A stretch of DNA of 64,000 bases from Monoglobus sp964617455. GTDB taxonomy: Bacteria; Bacillota; Clostridia; Monoglobales; Monoglobaceae. Each line of letters begins with the position of its first letter. The first letter of the stretch is position 1. A model generated the notes under the pieces. It saw only the letters and a list, made by a program, of their open reading frames with translations. It was not told where the DNA came from and searched no databases. The DNA is taken from assembly GCA_964617455.1 (NCBI GenBank), contig CAZTYF010000002.1, positions 1 through 64,000 on the forward strand, read 5' to 3'. The translations under genes and the position numbers were made by a program. Below, piece after piece: positions 44,329 to 52,863 of this stretch.

Positions 44329-44357
44329 ATTATAGCATATTTCCCTCCGTTTGCCAA
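44329..44357 (-). promoter_or_regulatory. Promoter of the yicC-def operon
   Basis: On the minus strand TTGGCA (plus 44352-44357) and TATAAT (plus 44329-44334) with a 17-bp spacer, giving a leader of about 130 nt. Confidence 0.75.
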
Positions 44358-44584
44358 TAGGAAATTTGATTTTGAAACAAAATTGTAACATTAGAGCAAT
44401 GAAATTGTTAGATACACGAAATCGCATTGTAAGAATAATTTGTTTGAAAATTTGTATTTTCGGGAAAATCTTTTGAATGTTTACAATTTGTTCACAATTC
44501 CCGCAAATGCCCGAAAATACGTCGGTTTCGCCGTGTCAATCTGCAATTTTTTGCAAATTTTTCTCAATATTGCCAAGGTCGGTG

Positions 44585-44613
44585 TTGACAATTGACCGGA
44601 AATATTGTATAAT
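44585..44613 (+). promoter_or_regulatory. Promoter of the NlpC/P60 hydrolase gene
   Basis: TTGACA (44585-44590) and TATAAT (44608-44613) with a 17-bp spacer. The leader of about 148 nt contains a long hairpin (GCAGAG 44633-44638 with CTCTGC 44668-44673; inner GGAAAAT with ATTTTCC). The gap 44360-44580 is AT-rich and shows no gene. Confidence 0.8.
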
Positions 44614-44767
44614 CGTACCATACATTCCGAATGCAGAGGGGAAAATTTGTGAGGTATTTTCCTTGTTCTCTGCCTTATTGATGTTATGTCAAAAATCTGC
44701 GACGGAAAGGAAGTGTCGGAAGGATAGAACATATAATAATACCCGACAATTTTGGAGGTTTTAAGTT

Positions 44768-45475
44768 TTGAGTTTCAGTATCAGAAGAAGTATGAGAAGG
44801 ATTGTGGCAACACTTGTAGCTTTACTTACGATTTCTGCTTTTATAACAGTACCGGCTTATGCCGATTTTGACGACATTGATGAACCGGCACAATACTACG
44901 GTGTTGTACAAGTTTCGAACCTTAATGTGAGACAGAGTGCGTCCATGGACGCAGGAATAGTGGCAACGCTTAATTACGGCTCAAGAGTCAGAGTTAATTG
45001 GATTGAACCCGGTTGGGTTTGTATTGCATATAACAACGATGGTTTGATGGGATATGTCTCATCGGAATACATATCGGTTTACGACGGCACAATTCCCGAG
45101 GCCACGGAAGGCGGCCGGGCGGTGTGCAATTTGGCGGCACAGTTCTTGGGTGTTCCCTATGTTTGGGGAGGCACCACTCCGGGAGGATTTGACTGCAGCG
45201 GCCTTTGCCAATATGTGTATGCACAGTTGGGAATTTCTCTTCCCAGAGTTGCGGATGACCAAATGAAACAAGGCGTTTTCGTTACGAGAGACCAATTGAT
45301 GCCCGGCGATTTGGTGGGCTTCGGCTCCGGCGGATATGCCTCCCACATAGGTATTTATGTGGGCGACGGCATGATGATACATGCGCCCCATACAGGCGAT
45401 GTTGTTAAATACACAAGCATTGACTCGGATTATTACGCAAGCCGTTTCTTAGGCGGCAGACGCATAATTTATTAA
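44768..45475 (+). CDS. SH3b - NlpC/P60 peptidoglycan hydrolase
   Basis: This 235-residue secreted endopeptidase has a signal peptide (about 1-32, ending VPAYA). A bacterial SH3 domain (43-104, VVQVSNLNVRQSASMDAGIV) would bind the wall, and a C-terminal NlpC/P60 domain cuts peptide cross-bridges. Catalytic Cys143 lies in GGFDCSGL, with His193 (ASHIGIYVG) and His205 (MIHAPHTG). TTG 44768 has GGAGG ten bases upstream. A strong terminator follows, so it is monocistronic. Confidence 0.93.
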   Translation: MSFSIRRSMRRIVATLVALLTISAFITVPAYADFDDIDEPAQYYGVVQVSNLNVRQSASMDAGIVATLNYGSRVRVNWIEPGWVCIAYNNDGLMGYVSSEYISVYDGTIPEATEGGRAVCNLAAQFLGVPYVWGGTTPGGFDCSGLCQYVYAQLGISLPRVADDQMKQGVFVTRDQLMPGDLVGFGSGGYASHIGIYVGDGMMIHAPHTGDVVKYTSIDSDYYASRFLGGRRIIY

Positions 45476-45493
45476 TCGAATGCAAATGTTGAA

Positions 45494-45522
45494 AAGGGGT
45501 GGCATCGAGCCACTCCCTTTTT
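45494..45522 (+). terminator. Terminator of the NlpC/P60 gene
   Basis: GGGGTGGC and GCCACTCCC pair around ATCGA and are followed by TTTTT. It separates this gene from holA. Confidence 0.85.
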
Positions 45523-45555
45523 GATATCGGCGATAAATATCACAGAGGTGGGAGT

Positions 45556-46614
45556 ATGGCAAAAGAAGATTTTTCAACCGAAGAAGATTTAAGGAAACTC
45601 ATCAGCAAAGGCAGGATACCCAATTTGCTGTTCTTTTTCGGGGATGAGCAATATTTGGCGGATAAGCGAATTTCGGAAATCAAGAAAAAGCTTGTCTCGG
45701 CGGATTTTGCCGATTTTGATTATGCATATTTGAACGGAGAAACAGGTGCGGACGAGGTTATAGATGCTGCCGAAATCCTGCCCCAAGGCGGAGAGAGGCG
45801 GTTGGTGGTTGTAAAAAACAGCGGCCTTTTTTCAAACTACAAATCGCCGGAGTTTGAGGCCATAAAGGAATATCTTGCGGATCTTCCCGAATATGTCTGC
45901 CTGATTTTTTCGGAGCCGAAGTTTGACCCAAAGAATCGTTCCCTCAAATTCATCAAGGACGCAGAGGGCATGGTCGTCAAATTTGACTTTCTGCCTCAAA
46001 ACAAGTTGGAAGTTTGGGTGGAGAAAATGCTCTCCAAAGAGAAGAAGGAAATCGGCCGTCGGGAACTGACCTATTTTGTACGTCTTGTGGGTCCTTCCAT
46101 GGCAAGGCTTGAGAAGGAGTGCAAAAAACTCTTGGTCTATATGGGAGATGACCGCCGCCGAGTAACAATGGACGACATAAACAGGGTATCCACCAAGTCA
46201 ATCGACGATGAGAACAGTTTTATCTTTAAAATATTCGATATGCTCATGGCGGGGGGAAGGAGCATAGATGAGGCTCGGGAATATATAACCCTGATAAAAA
46301 ACGCAGGCACCAAGGGTCCTATGCAGATTTTGGGTATCTTTCGGGATAGGCTCTATGAGATATTAATCTGCAAGCTCTTAAAGCATGACGGCCTATCGAA
46401 TGCCGAAATTGCAAAATATTTCGACCGCTGCATCCCGTCCTTTGCCATAGACAAGGATTTGAGATTTGCCCGCCGATTCCGAGGCAATGCCCTCAAGGAC
46501 CTTGTGGAAGAAGGTCTTAAGCTCTCGACGGACATCAGGACGGGAAATATGGACATTGACAACGGATGGCTTGCCGTGGATATCTATGTATCCGAAATAA
46601 TCCGTGCATCTTAA
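45556..46614 (+). CDS. holA: DNA polymerase III delta subunit
   Basis: This 352-residue clamp-loader delta subunit has IPNLLFFFGDEQYLADKRI at the N-terminus and the AAA-like fold with RLVVVKNSGLF and LPEYVCLIFSE. The C-terminal collar includes FIFKIFDMLMAGGRSIDEA. Delta opens the sliding clamp for loading. ATG 45556 has GAGGTGGGAG upstream and lies after the previous gene's terminator; a start 19 codons earlier would run through that terminator. Confidence 0.92.
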   Translation: MAKEDFSTEEDLRKLISKGRIPNLLFFFGDEQYLADKRISEIKKKLVSADFADFDYAYLNGETGADEVIDAAEILPQGGERRLVVVKNSGLFSNYKSPEFEAIKEYLADLPEYVCLIFSEPKFDPKNRSLKFIKDAEGMVVKFDFLPQNKLEVWVEKMLSKEKKEIGRRELTYFVRLVGPSMARLEKECKKLLVYMGDDRRRVTMDDINRVSTKSIDDENSFIFKIFDMLMAGGRSIDEAREYITLIKNAGTKGPMQILGIFRDRLYEILICKLLKHDGLSNAEIAKYFDRCIPSFAIDKDLRFARRFRGNALKDLVEEGLKLSTDIRTGNMDIDNGWLAVDIYVSEIIRAS

Positions 46615-46630
46615 GGGGGTTTGCTTATGG

Positions 46631-46656
46631 CAGCGGGGTTTCCCCCGTTGGGATTT
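46631..46656 (+). terminator. Probable terminator after holA
   Basis: CAGCGGGG (46631-46638) and CCCCGTTG (46643-46650) pair with one G-U, then GGATTTTG. The T-run is short. Confidence 0.45.
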
Positions 46657-46681
46657 TGAGTAAATTTATTTGCGAATTTAT

Positions 46682-46710
46682 TTGACAAATCTCTTATGAT
46701 ATGGTATTCT
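46682..46710 (+). promoter_or_regulatory. Promoter of the ECF sigma / anti-sigma operon
   Basis: TTGACA (46682-46687) and TATTCT (46705-46710) with a 17-bp spacer. This looks like a sigma-A promoter rather than an ECF autoregulated one; no AAC-type -35 was noticed. Confidence 0.6.
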
Positions 46711-46747
46711 TATAAACGGTGTAGTATTTTTTGAAGATTATGCTTAA

Positions 46748-46807
46748 GGTAATTATAATAAAAAAGGGCGGGTTCCGTCCCTAAAAAGGGCAGGACCCCG
46801 AATTACC
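46748..46807 (+). promoter_or_regulatory. Long leader hairpin abutting the sigma-factor ribosome site
   Basis: GGTAATT (46748-46754) pairs perfectly with AATTACC (46801-46807). Inside, CGGGTTCCGTCCCT and AGGGCAGGACCCCG pair with a few bulges around an AAAA loop. The stem ends three bases before GGAGG of the sigma gene, so its opening could control translation. Confidence 0.6.
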
Positions 46808-46822
46808 GAAGGAGGTGAGTGT

Positions 46823-47431
46823 TTGACGGACGAACCGAAACTTATTAAAAAAGCTCAAAAAGGCGATGTTTCCGCCTTTGAGCAAATAATAACCCGCTAT
46901 CGGAGCGTGGTATACGGCATATCCTACAGATATGCAAACAACCCGGAGGACGCCGCGGATATGGCGCAGGAAATCTTTTTAAAGATGTTTCGCTCCATAA
47001 ACACGTTCAAGTTCCAATCGAAGTTTTCGACTTGGGTATACAGAGTCGCCACAAACACCTGCCTTGACCTGCTGAAGGCTCAAAGGAGAAGTGCCTCCGC
47101 CGACACCGTATCCATTGACGGCGGCTATGGTTATGAGGATCCCGAAGGAAACCAAATCGGCATCGAAATCGAAGATACAAGTTCATTGCCGGATGTCAAA
47201 GCGGAGGAATCGGAAGTCAGGGATGTTATCAACCGAGCCATAGGCCGTCTGTCGGACGACTACAGAACGGTGATTATACTGCGGGATATAAGGGGCCTAT
47301 CCTATGACGAGATTGCGGAAATTACCGAAAGTTCGGTGGGCACCGTGAAATCCCGCATAAGCAGGGCTCGGAAAAATTTGAGAGAAATTTTGTCGGAAGA
47401 TAGGGAACTTTTTGAGGAATTTTTCGTCTAA
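46823..47431 (+). CDS. ECF-type RNA polymerase sigma factor (SigW/RpoE group)
   Basis: This 202-residue sigma factor has region 2 (RYRSVVYGISYRYANNPEDAADMAQEIF with the KFSTWVYRVATN promoter-melting part) and region 4 (LSYDEIAEITESSVGTVKSR, helix-turn-helix) joined by an acidic linker (about 95-135). GGAGG is seven bases before TTG 46823. The next gene encodes a membrane anti-sigma factor with a zinc-binding domain, so this is likely an envelope-stress sigma/anti-sigma pair. Confidence 0.93.
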   Translation: MTDEPKLIKKAQKGDVSAFEQIITRYRSVVYGISYRYANNPEDAADMAQEIFLKMFRSINTFKFQSKFSTWVYRVATNTCLDLLKAQRRSASADTVSIDGGYGYEDPEGNQIGIEIEDTSSLPDVKAEESEVRDVINRAIGRLSDDYRTVIILRDIRGLSYDEIAEITESSVGTVKSRISRARKNLREILSEDRELFEEFFV

Positions 47432-47522
47432 CATAGTGAATCGAAAACAGAGAATTGCTTGTACGGTTTCATAAGACCCGGGCAATTTGTGCCGTAAAAT
47501 ATCCATAGGAAGGAGGGGTACC

Positions 47523-49517
47523 ATGTCAGATTTTGAAAAGGATAAGGAACTCAGCGAAAAGTACGGCGACGTTATGGGAAGCATTGCCGATGACGTTCGC
47601 CGAATAAACCTTGAGGACAGGACGGAAGAGAGGCATTTTGACTTTGAGACCGAGTCCGATGAATTTGACGCTGCCCCCATCAATATTGAAAAAATCGAAG
47701 CGGACGACAGCGAAGCCGAAGAGGTAAGCATCGAAGCGGCCGAGGAAGCGGAAGCCGAAGGACCCGTCGACATCGAAGAGGTTCCTGCGGTCTTTGACGA
47801 AGAGGCACCCAATGACAATGACATCGAAGAGATCCCCGCAATCTTTGACGGGGAAGCGCCTGTAGACACCGAGGAGGTCCCTGCGGTCTTTGATGAGGAA
47901 GTGTCCGATGACATCGAAGAGGTCCCCGCCGCTTTTGAGGATGCCAACAGCGACCTGGATGTTTTGAGTTGCGAGGATTGTTCGGATATGCTCTATGACT
48001 ATGTTTCGGACGTCCTTGACGATTACGGAAAGTCGGCCGTTGAGGCTCATCTGAAGGATTGCGAAAGCTGTCGTCTTGAATATTACGAAATCAAAGATAT
48101 GATCGGCGTATTGAGCGAAAGCACCGTGCCGGAGCCGCCCGTGGATTTTGCGGTGGCTTTGCACAGCAGGCTCATAAATGCCGCTCCGGATGTGAGGGCG
48201 GAATATGCCCGGGAAAAGGAGCATGGCATAGACGGCGCCAATATCGTTGACAGAGTTCGGAGCGCCTTCAAAAATGCAGCGGCCAAAGTCGACCATATGA
48301 TAAGGCATGCCAATTGGAAAATCGTGGCTCCCGCCGCACTCAGCGCGGTTCTTGTTTTGGGAGTTGCGGGAAGCGGCATCTATCAGGTGATGAAATCCTC
48401 GGATGAAATTTACGATTTTTCCGACAACAGTGCCATAGCGGATGCGCGGGCCACCGCCCGTCCCAGTTCCAGCGGTCTTGACGATTATGTGACGGGAAAC
48501 AGCGGCGCCTCTCGGGCGTCTGCCCCGACGAGCACACCGGCAAGGTCGGGGATCTACGGCTCCGCAGGCAGCGGAAGCTCATCGGCGACCGTGCCGAGAA
48601 CCACCGCAAGGCCGGGGACATACTCATCGGGATTGCCAAGTGTGAGCTCAAGTGCCCGCACCGGTTCCACCGGCAGCACCTCAAGCTCTTCATCGTCCTC
48701 TCGGACCTCAAGCAGCGGTTCAAGCTCCTATTCAACAAGCAGGACCTTGCCCTCTGTTTCTTCAAGCGGCAGGACTTCAAGTTCGTCAACATCGAGCGCA
48801 TCAAGGAGCACATCTCCCGCACCCACAAGGGCGCCCTATGTGACACCTCAGATTATCCTGCCGGATATAGCTTCGTCGGGAGCGCTTGCGCCCACCTATG
48901 TGGCTCCGGAGACGAATTCGGTGCCAGAACCGGTGCCTCCGCCGGCAGATACGGCCCCGCCTCAAACAGATGCGGAAGGTGCTCAAGATGCAGCTGCCGA
49001 TAATTCGGGCATAATGCCCGTGTCGGGAAGTTCCGAAGATTCTCCGACAGCCTATGAACCCAAATCCGCAACCGAACCCCCTCAAACCGCATCGCCGAAA
49101 CCCACCGCCACGCCCGGTGCCAACTCGGGCAGAAGCGGTAGTCCTACAGCCACACCCGGCGCCACTTTGAAACCCGCTTCGGTTAGAGAAGCGGATCGGG
49201 TGCGGAACAGCAAGGGCGAGACGACGGAGTTTGCGGAAAAGGCAAACAGTATGGAAAACGCTTCGGTTATAAGCTGTGTCATTGAAGACAAGGCTATCTT
49301 GGATGAAATTATGAATTCAAGCTTTGGCGATTGCTCGAAAATCGACAAGGAAAAAGACGGGGAAATCACCTTGTATTTTGATAAGGATGATTATCGGGCT
49401 TTCACGGATTACATGAAGGAGAAGAACCTGACCTATACTCTTGTTTCCTTGGGCAGCGGCGACGATGCAAAGGTCACCGTTACCGATAACACCGAAAAAT
49501 CCGACGGCGCCAAGTAG
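47523..49517 (+). CDS. Zinc-finger anti-sigma factor with long Ser/Thr-rich extracellular part
   Basis: This 664-residue protein has a very acidic N-terminal segment with IEEVPAVFDEE-type repeats (about 80-145), then an anti-sigma zinc domain with CEDC and HLKDCESC (about 150-185), matching ZAS/zf-HC2. A membrane helix (about 263-288, APAALSAVLVLGVAGSG) is followed by a 250-residue Ser/Thr/Pro-rich outer stretch and a folded C-terminal domain (about 580-660, VISCVIEDKAILDEIM). ATG 47523 has AAGGAGGGG upstream. The acidic N-terminal repeats and long outer region are larger than usual for the family. Confidence 0.88.
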   Translation: MSDFEKDKELSEKYGDVMGSIADDVRRINLEDRTEERHFDFETESDEFDAAPINIEKIEADDSEAEEVSIEAAEEAEAEGPVDIEEVPAVFDEEAPNDNDIEEIPAIFDGEAPVDTEEVPAVFDEEVSDDIEEVPAAFEDANSDLDVLSCEDCSDMLYDYVSDVLDDYGKSAVEAHLKDCESCRLEYYEIKDMIGVLSESTVPEPPVDFAVALHSRLINAAPDVRAEYAREKEHGIDGANIVDRVRSAFKNAAAKVDHMIRHANWKIVAPAALSAVLVLGVAGSGIYQVMKSSDEIYDFSDNSAIADARATARPSSSGLDDYVTGNSGASRASAPTSTPARSGIYGSAGSGSSSATVPRTTARPGTYSSGLPSVSSSARTGSTGSTSSSSSSSRTSSSGSSSYSTSRTLPSVSSSGRTSSSSTSSASRSTSPAPTRAPYVTPQIILPDIASSGALAPTYVAPETNSVPEPVPPPADTAPPQTDAEGAQDAAADNSGIMPVSGSSEDSPTAYEPKSATEPPQTASPKPTATPGANSGRSGSPTATPGATLKPASVREADRVRNSKGETTEFAEKANSMENASVISCVIEDKAILDEIMNSSFGDCSKIDKEKDGEITLYFDKDDYRAFTDYMKEKNLTYTLVSLGSGDDAKVTVTDNTEKSDGAK

Positions 49518-49620
49518 CAGACTTCCGAATGCCGCATATCGAACAGTCGAATGGGGAACTCGGGAGGAGGCTTTCGGATATCGAACAATGAAGAGGTTTT
49601 GACATCAAATCACTTATACC

Positions 49621-49650
49621 AAACCGCCCGAAAACCATCGGGCGGTTTTG
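49621..49650 (+). terminator. Terminator after the anti-sigma gene
   Basis: AAACCGCCCG (49621-49630) and CGGGCGGTTT (49639-49648) form a perfect 10-bp stem, with the U-run limited to TTTTG. Confidence 0.8.
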
Positions 49651-49712
49651 CGTGCGGACAGGTATTGATATATGAGAACAATAACACGAATACAAAAGGA
49701 AAAGGGGATAAT

Positions 49713-50837
49713 ATGCCATATAAAATAGTTCGAAACGACATTACAAAGATGAAGGTCGACGCCATAGTAAACGCCGCCAACAAGGCCCTGATGCCCGGGG
49801 GCGGAGTGTGCGGCGCCATATTTTCGGCTGCGGGAACGGCGAAACTCACGGCTGCCTGTGCAAAAATCGGGGGCTGTCCCACCGGGCAAGCGGTTATAAC
49901 CGAAGGCTTTAAGCTTCCGGCGAAATATATAATCCATACTCCGGGTCCTGTCTATAAGGACGGAAACCGTGGAGAGGCGGAGCTTCTGCGCTCTTGCTAT
50001 ATTTCCTCACTGAACCTTGCGGAGGAGTATGGGCTGAATTCCGTGGCCTTTCCTTTAATCTCCTCCGGAATCTACGGGTATCCCAAAGATGAGGCCCTGA
50101 GAATTGCCACCGATGCCATCACGGACTTTCTTGTGGATCATGAAACGGAAGTCTATTTGGTTGTCTTTGACAAAGCCTCCTATGAAATAAGCTCAAAGCT
50201 CTATGATGATGTTAAGGAATACATAGAAGACAATATGACGCAGCGATTTGAGCAGAGGAATGCCGAATCAATGTCTGCGAAATACCTTTCGGAATTGGAC
50301 GCATATTTGCCGAAGAAGCCGCATAATAGGGAAGAATCGGAGTTTGATGATGCAGATACGGAATTTATCGGGGACAAATGTGCGGCGCCGTTTATTGAGC
50401 GCAAAGAAGGCGCTCCAAAGCCTTTGGTCGAAAAAAAGTTAGGCGCACCCGCCCCTCTTTCCGCCGAGGAAGAAATCGAAAATCGGATAAAGAATATGGA
50501 CAAGTCTTTTTCCCAACGGCTGTTTGACCTGATTGACGAGCGGGGACTGACCGATGTTCAGGTGTATAAAAAGGCAAATGTTGACCGAAAGCTGTTTTCA
50601 AAAATCCGAACAAATGCCAACTACAAGCCTGCCAAGGTCACGGCTGTGGCTTTTGCATTGGCCCTAAACCTAAATGTGGCCGAGGCCCGAGACCTCATAG
50701 GCCGTGCGGGATATTCTCTGACCCGAAGCAACAAGTTCGACATAATCATAGAATACTTCATAACTCGGGGCGAGTATAACATATTCGAAATCAACGAGGT
50801 CCTCTTTGCCTTTGACCAGCCGCTGATAGGTGCATAA
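49713..50837 (+). CDS. Macro-domain protein fused to a C-terminal helix-turn-helix-like domain
   Basis: This 374-residue protein begins with a macro domain (1 to about 175): VRNDITKMKVDAIVNAANKAL, PGGGVCGAIFSAAG and FPLISSGIYGYPKDEA, the ADP-ribose-binding signatures. An acidic, Pro-containing linker (175-265) follows. The C-terminal domain (about 268-374) is helical with DERGLTDVQVYKKANVDRKL, a helix-turn-helix-like motif, ending in IFEINEVLFAFDQPLIG. ATG 49713 lies after AAGGAAAAGGGG and after the preceding terminator. Macro domains bind or hydrolyse ADP-ribose and related nucleotides; the fusion suggests a nucleotide-sensing or ADP-ribosyl-removing regulator, which is inference. Confidence 0.85.
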   Translation: MPYKIVRNDITKMKVDAIVNAANKALMPGGGVCGAIFSAAGTAKLTAACAKIGGCPTGQAVITEGFKLPAKYIIHTPGPVYKDGNRGEAELLRSCYISSLNLAEEYGLNSVAFPLISSGIYGYPKDEALRIATDAITDFLVDHETEVYLVVFDKASYEISSKLYDDVKEYIEDNMTQRFEQRNAESMSAKYLSELDAYLPKKPHNREESEFDDADTEFIGDKCAAPFIERKEGAPKPLVEKKLGAPAPLSAEEEIENRIKNMDKSFSQRLFDLIDERGLTDVQVYKKANVDRKLFSKIRTNANYKPAKVTAVAFALALNLNVAEARDLIGRAGYSLTRSNKFDIIIEYFITRGEYNIFEINEVLFAFDQPLIGA

Positions 50838-50928
50838 GAGGAGGGAGGAGTTTGCTCCCCGGGCGGAAGGTCCCCAAATCGGGATTTGATTCCGCATTTT
50901 GGCGATTTCGAAAATATTCTTAAAACTC

Positions 50929-50958
50929 TTGCTTAAACCGAGACCTTAGTGTTATAAT
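50929..50958 (+). promoter_or_regulatory. cysS promoter
   Basis: TTGCTT (50929-50934) and TATAAT (50953-50958) with an 18-bp spacer, about 35 bases before cysS. No T-box leader fits in this short gap. Confidence 0.65.
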
Positions 50959-50992
50959 ATTCGCGGATAAACCGAAAAGGAGTGCTTGCAAT

Positions 50993-52393
50993 ATGAAGCT
51001 TTACAACACCATGACAAACAAAAAAGAGGAATTTGTGCCCATAAACAAAGACTGCGTTATGATGTATTCCTGCGGTCCCACCGTTTATAACTACTTTCAC
51101 ATAGGAAACGCAAGGCCCTTTATTGTGTTCGACACCTTGCGCCGCTATTTGGAATACAGGGGTTACAAAGTGAAGTTTGTGCAAAACTTTACCGATATAG
51201 ATGACAAAATGATAAATAAGGCGGCCGATTTGGGCATAACCGTGGCGGAATTGGCCGAGAAATATATTTCCGAATATTTCAAAGATGCGGACGCCTTGGG
51301 TATTCACAGAGCCACCATCCACCCAAGGGCCACCGAGAACATTGACGCCATAATAGAGCTGATAAAGAAATTGGAAGAAAAGGGATATGCCTACAATGTG
51401 GACGGGGATGTATATTACAGCACGAAAAAGTTCGAGGGCTACGGCAAACTTTCACATCAGCCTTTGGAGGAGTTGGAAAGCGGCGCCCGAATTGACGTCA
51501 ACGAGGACAAAGAAGACCCTATGGATTTTGCCCTTTGGAAAAAGCAAAAGCCCGGAGAGCCCGCCTGGGACAGTCCCTGGGGGAAGGGCAGGCCGGGCTG
51601 GCACATTGAATGCAGCGCCATGGCAAACAAATACTTAGGCTCCACCATTGACATTCACAGCGGGGGCAGAGATTTGATTTTTCCCCACCACGAAAACGAA
51701 ATCGCCCAAAGCGAGGCGGCCAACGGCTGCACTTTTGCAAACTATTGGGTTCACAACGGGTATATAAATATCGACAATCAAAAAATGTCAAAGTCCTTGG
51801 GCAACTTTTTCACCGTTCGGGATGTGGCGAAGGAATTTGACTATGAAGTGATACGGTTCTTTATGTTGTCCGCCCACTATCGGAGCCCGATTAATTTCAG
51901 CAAGGAGTTGATGAATTCCTCAAAATCCGCTCTCAATAGGATTTATAACTGCTTGGAAACCTTGAAATTCCAAAGAGGTGCCGCAGATCGGGAGGAGTTC
52001 AAAGAGGGCGAGGAGGAGACGGCCAAGGCCTTAAGCCAAAGAAAGGACCAATTCATCGCCGCAATGGATGACGACCTCAACACGGCATCGGGAATTTCGG
52101 CCATATTTGACCTTGTGTCCGATGTGAATGTGGGGCTCTCCAAAGAAAAGCCCTCCAAACAATTGGCGGATTATGCCTATGGTTTAATCAAAGAATTGGG
52201 CGGCGTGTTGGGACTTTTGGAACGTGAAAAAGAGGATGAACTTTCGCCGGAAATTTCCGAAATCCTCCGTGAACGGGCAGCTGCCCGAGAGGCCAAAGAT
52301 TGGGCGAAATCCGATGAGCTGCGGGATAAACTCACGGCTTTGGGATATACCGTGAAAGACACCAAGCAGGGCCAACAGCTTATTAAGGATTAA
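50993..52393 (+). CDS. cysS: Cysteinyl-tRNA synthetase
   Basis: This 466-residue class I synthetase has MYSCGPTVYNYFHIGNARP with the HIGN motif and a zinc-ligand Cys, GWHIECSAMA with the second zinc Cys, FPHHENEIAQSE, and KMSKSLGNF for the ATP step. The C-terminal helical anticodon region ends KDTKQGQQLIKD. AAGGAGTG precedes ATG 50993. mrnC follows after five bases, a conserved pairing in Firmicutes. Confidence 0.97.
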   Translation: MKLYNTMTNKKEEFVPINKDCVMMYSCGPTVYNYFHIGNARPFIVFDTLRRYLEYRGYKVKFVQNFTDIDDKMINKAADLGITVAELAEKYISEYFKDADALGIHRATIHPRATENIDAIIELIKKLEEKGYAYNVDGDVYYSTKKFEGYGKLSHQPLEELESGARIDVNEDKEDPMDFALWKKQKPGEPAWDSPWGKGRPGWHIECSAMANKYLGSTIDIHSGGRDLIFPHHENEIAQSEAANGCTFANYWVHNGYINIDNQKMSKSLGNFFTVRDVAKEFDYEVIRFFMLSAHYRSPINFSKELMNSSKSALNRIYNCLETLKFQRGAADREEFKEGEEETAKALSQRKDQFIAAMDDDLNTASGISAIFDLVSDVNVGLSKEKPSKQLADYAYGLIKELGGVLGLLEREKEDELSPEISEILRERAAAREAKDWAKSDELRDKLTALGYTVKDTKQGQQLIKD

Positions 52394-52398
52394 AAACA

Positions 52399-52800
52399 AT
52401 GCTCGAAACCATTTTGAAAGATTTAAATCTAAACAAAGTCCCGCCGGAGGAATACTCGGCTCTGACCTTGGCATATTTGGGGGATTGCATTTATGAGTTG
52501 TATGTTCGGAGCTATTTGATAAAAGACGGCAATAAGAATGTGAACATCCTCCACAAGACCGCCACCGGTTATGTATGTTGCAAGGCTCAGGCGGAGTTCT
52601 ATCGAAAAATTCAAGGGATGCTTTCGGAGGAGGAGAGTGCAGTTTTCCACCGAGGCAGAAACACCAACTCCCATGTTCCGAAAAATTCCGATATGAAGGA
52701 CTACAGAGATGCCACCGGAGTGGAAGCCCTCTTGGGCTGGCTCTATCTGAAAGGTGAAACACGGCGGATTTGCGATTTGCTTAGGAATATATTCCCTTGA
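52399..52800 (+). CDS. mrnC: Mini-ribonuclease III
   Basis: This 133-residue RNase III-like enzyme lacks a separate double-stranded RNA-binding domain. The catalytic region reads TLAYLGDCIYELYVR and later ATGVEALLGWLYL, with the conserved acidic residues. In Bacillus Mini-III matures 23S rRNA with help from L3. It is placed directly after cysS. Confidence 0.94.
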   Translation: MLETILKDLNLNKVPPEEYSALTLAYLGDCIYELYVRSYLIKDGNKNVNILHKTATGYVCCKAQAEFYRKIQGMLSEEESAVFHRGRNTNSHVPKNSDMKDYRDATGVEALLGWLYLKGETRRICDLLRNIFP

Positions 52801-52832
52801 AATTTTCGGGGTTTGACATATTAAGTATTTTT

Positions 52833-52860
52833 ATGCCGCAGCACTTTGGCGCTGCGGCAT
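52833..52860. terminator. Hairpin between convergent mrnC and cation exporter genes
   Basis: ATGCCGCAGC (52833-52842) and GCTGCGGCAT (52851-52860) form a perfect 10-bp stem. The T-run after it is weak on both strands, so termination efficiency is unclear. Confidence 0.55.
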
Positions 52861-52863
52861 TTG

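Noticed and set aside
44614..44767. ydaO (c-di-AMP) riboswitch before the NlpC/P60 gene
   Set aside because: The target gene type fits, but the conserved ydaO sequence blocks are not present in the leader.
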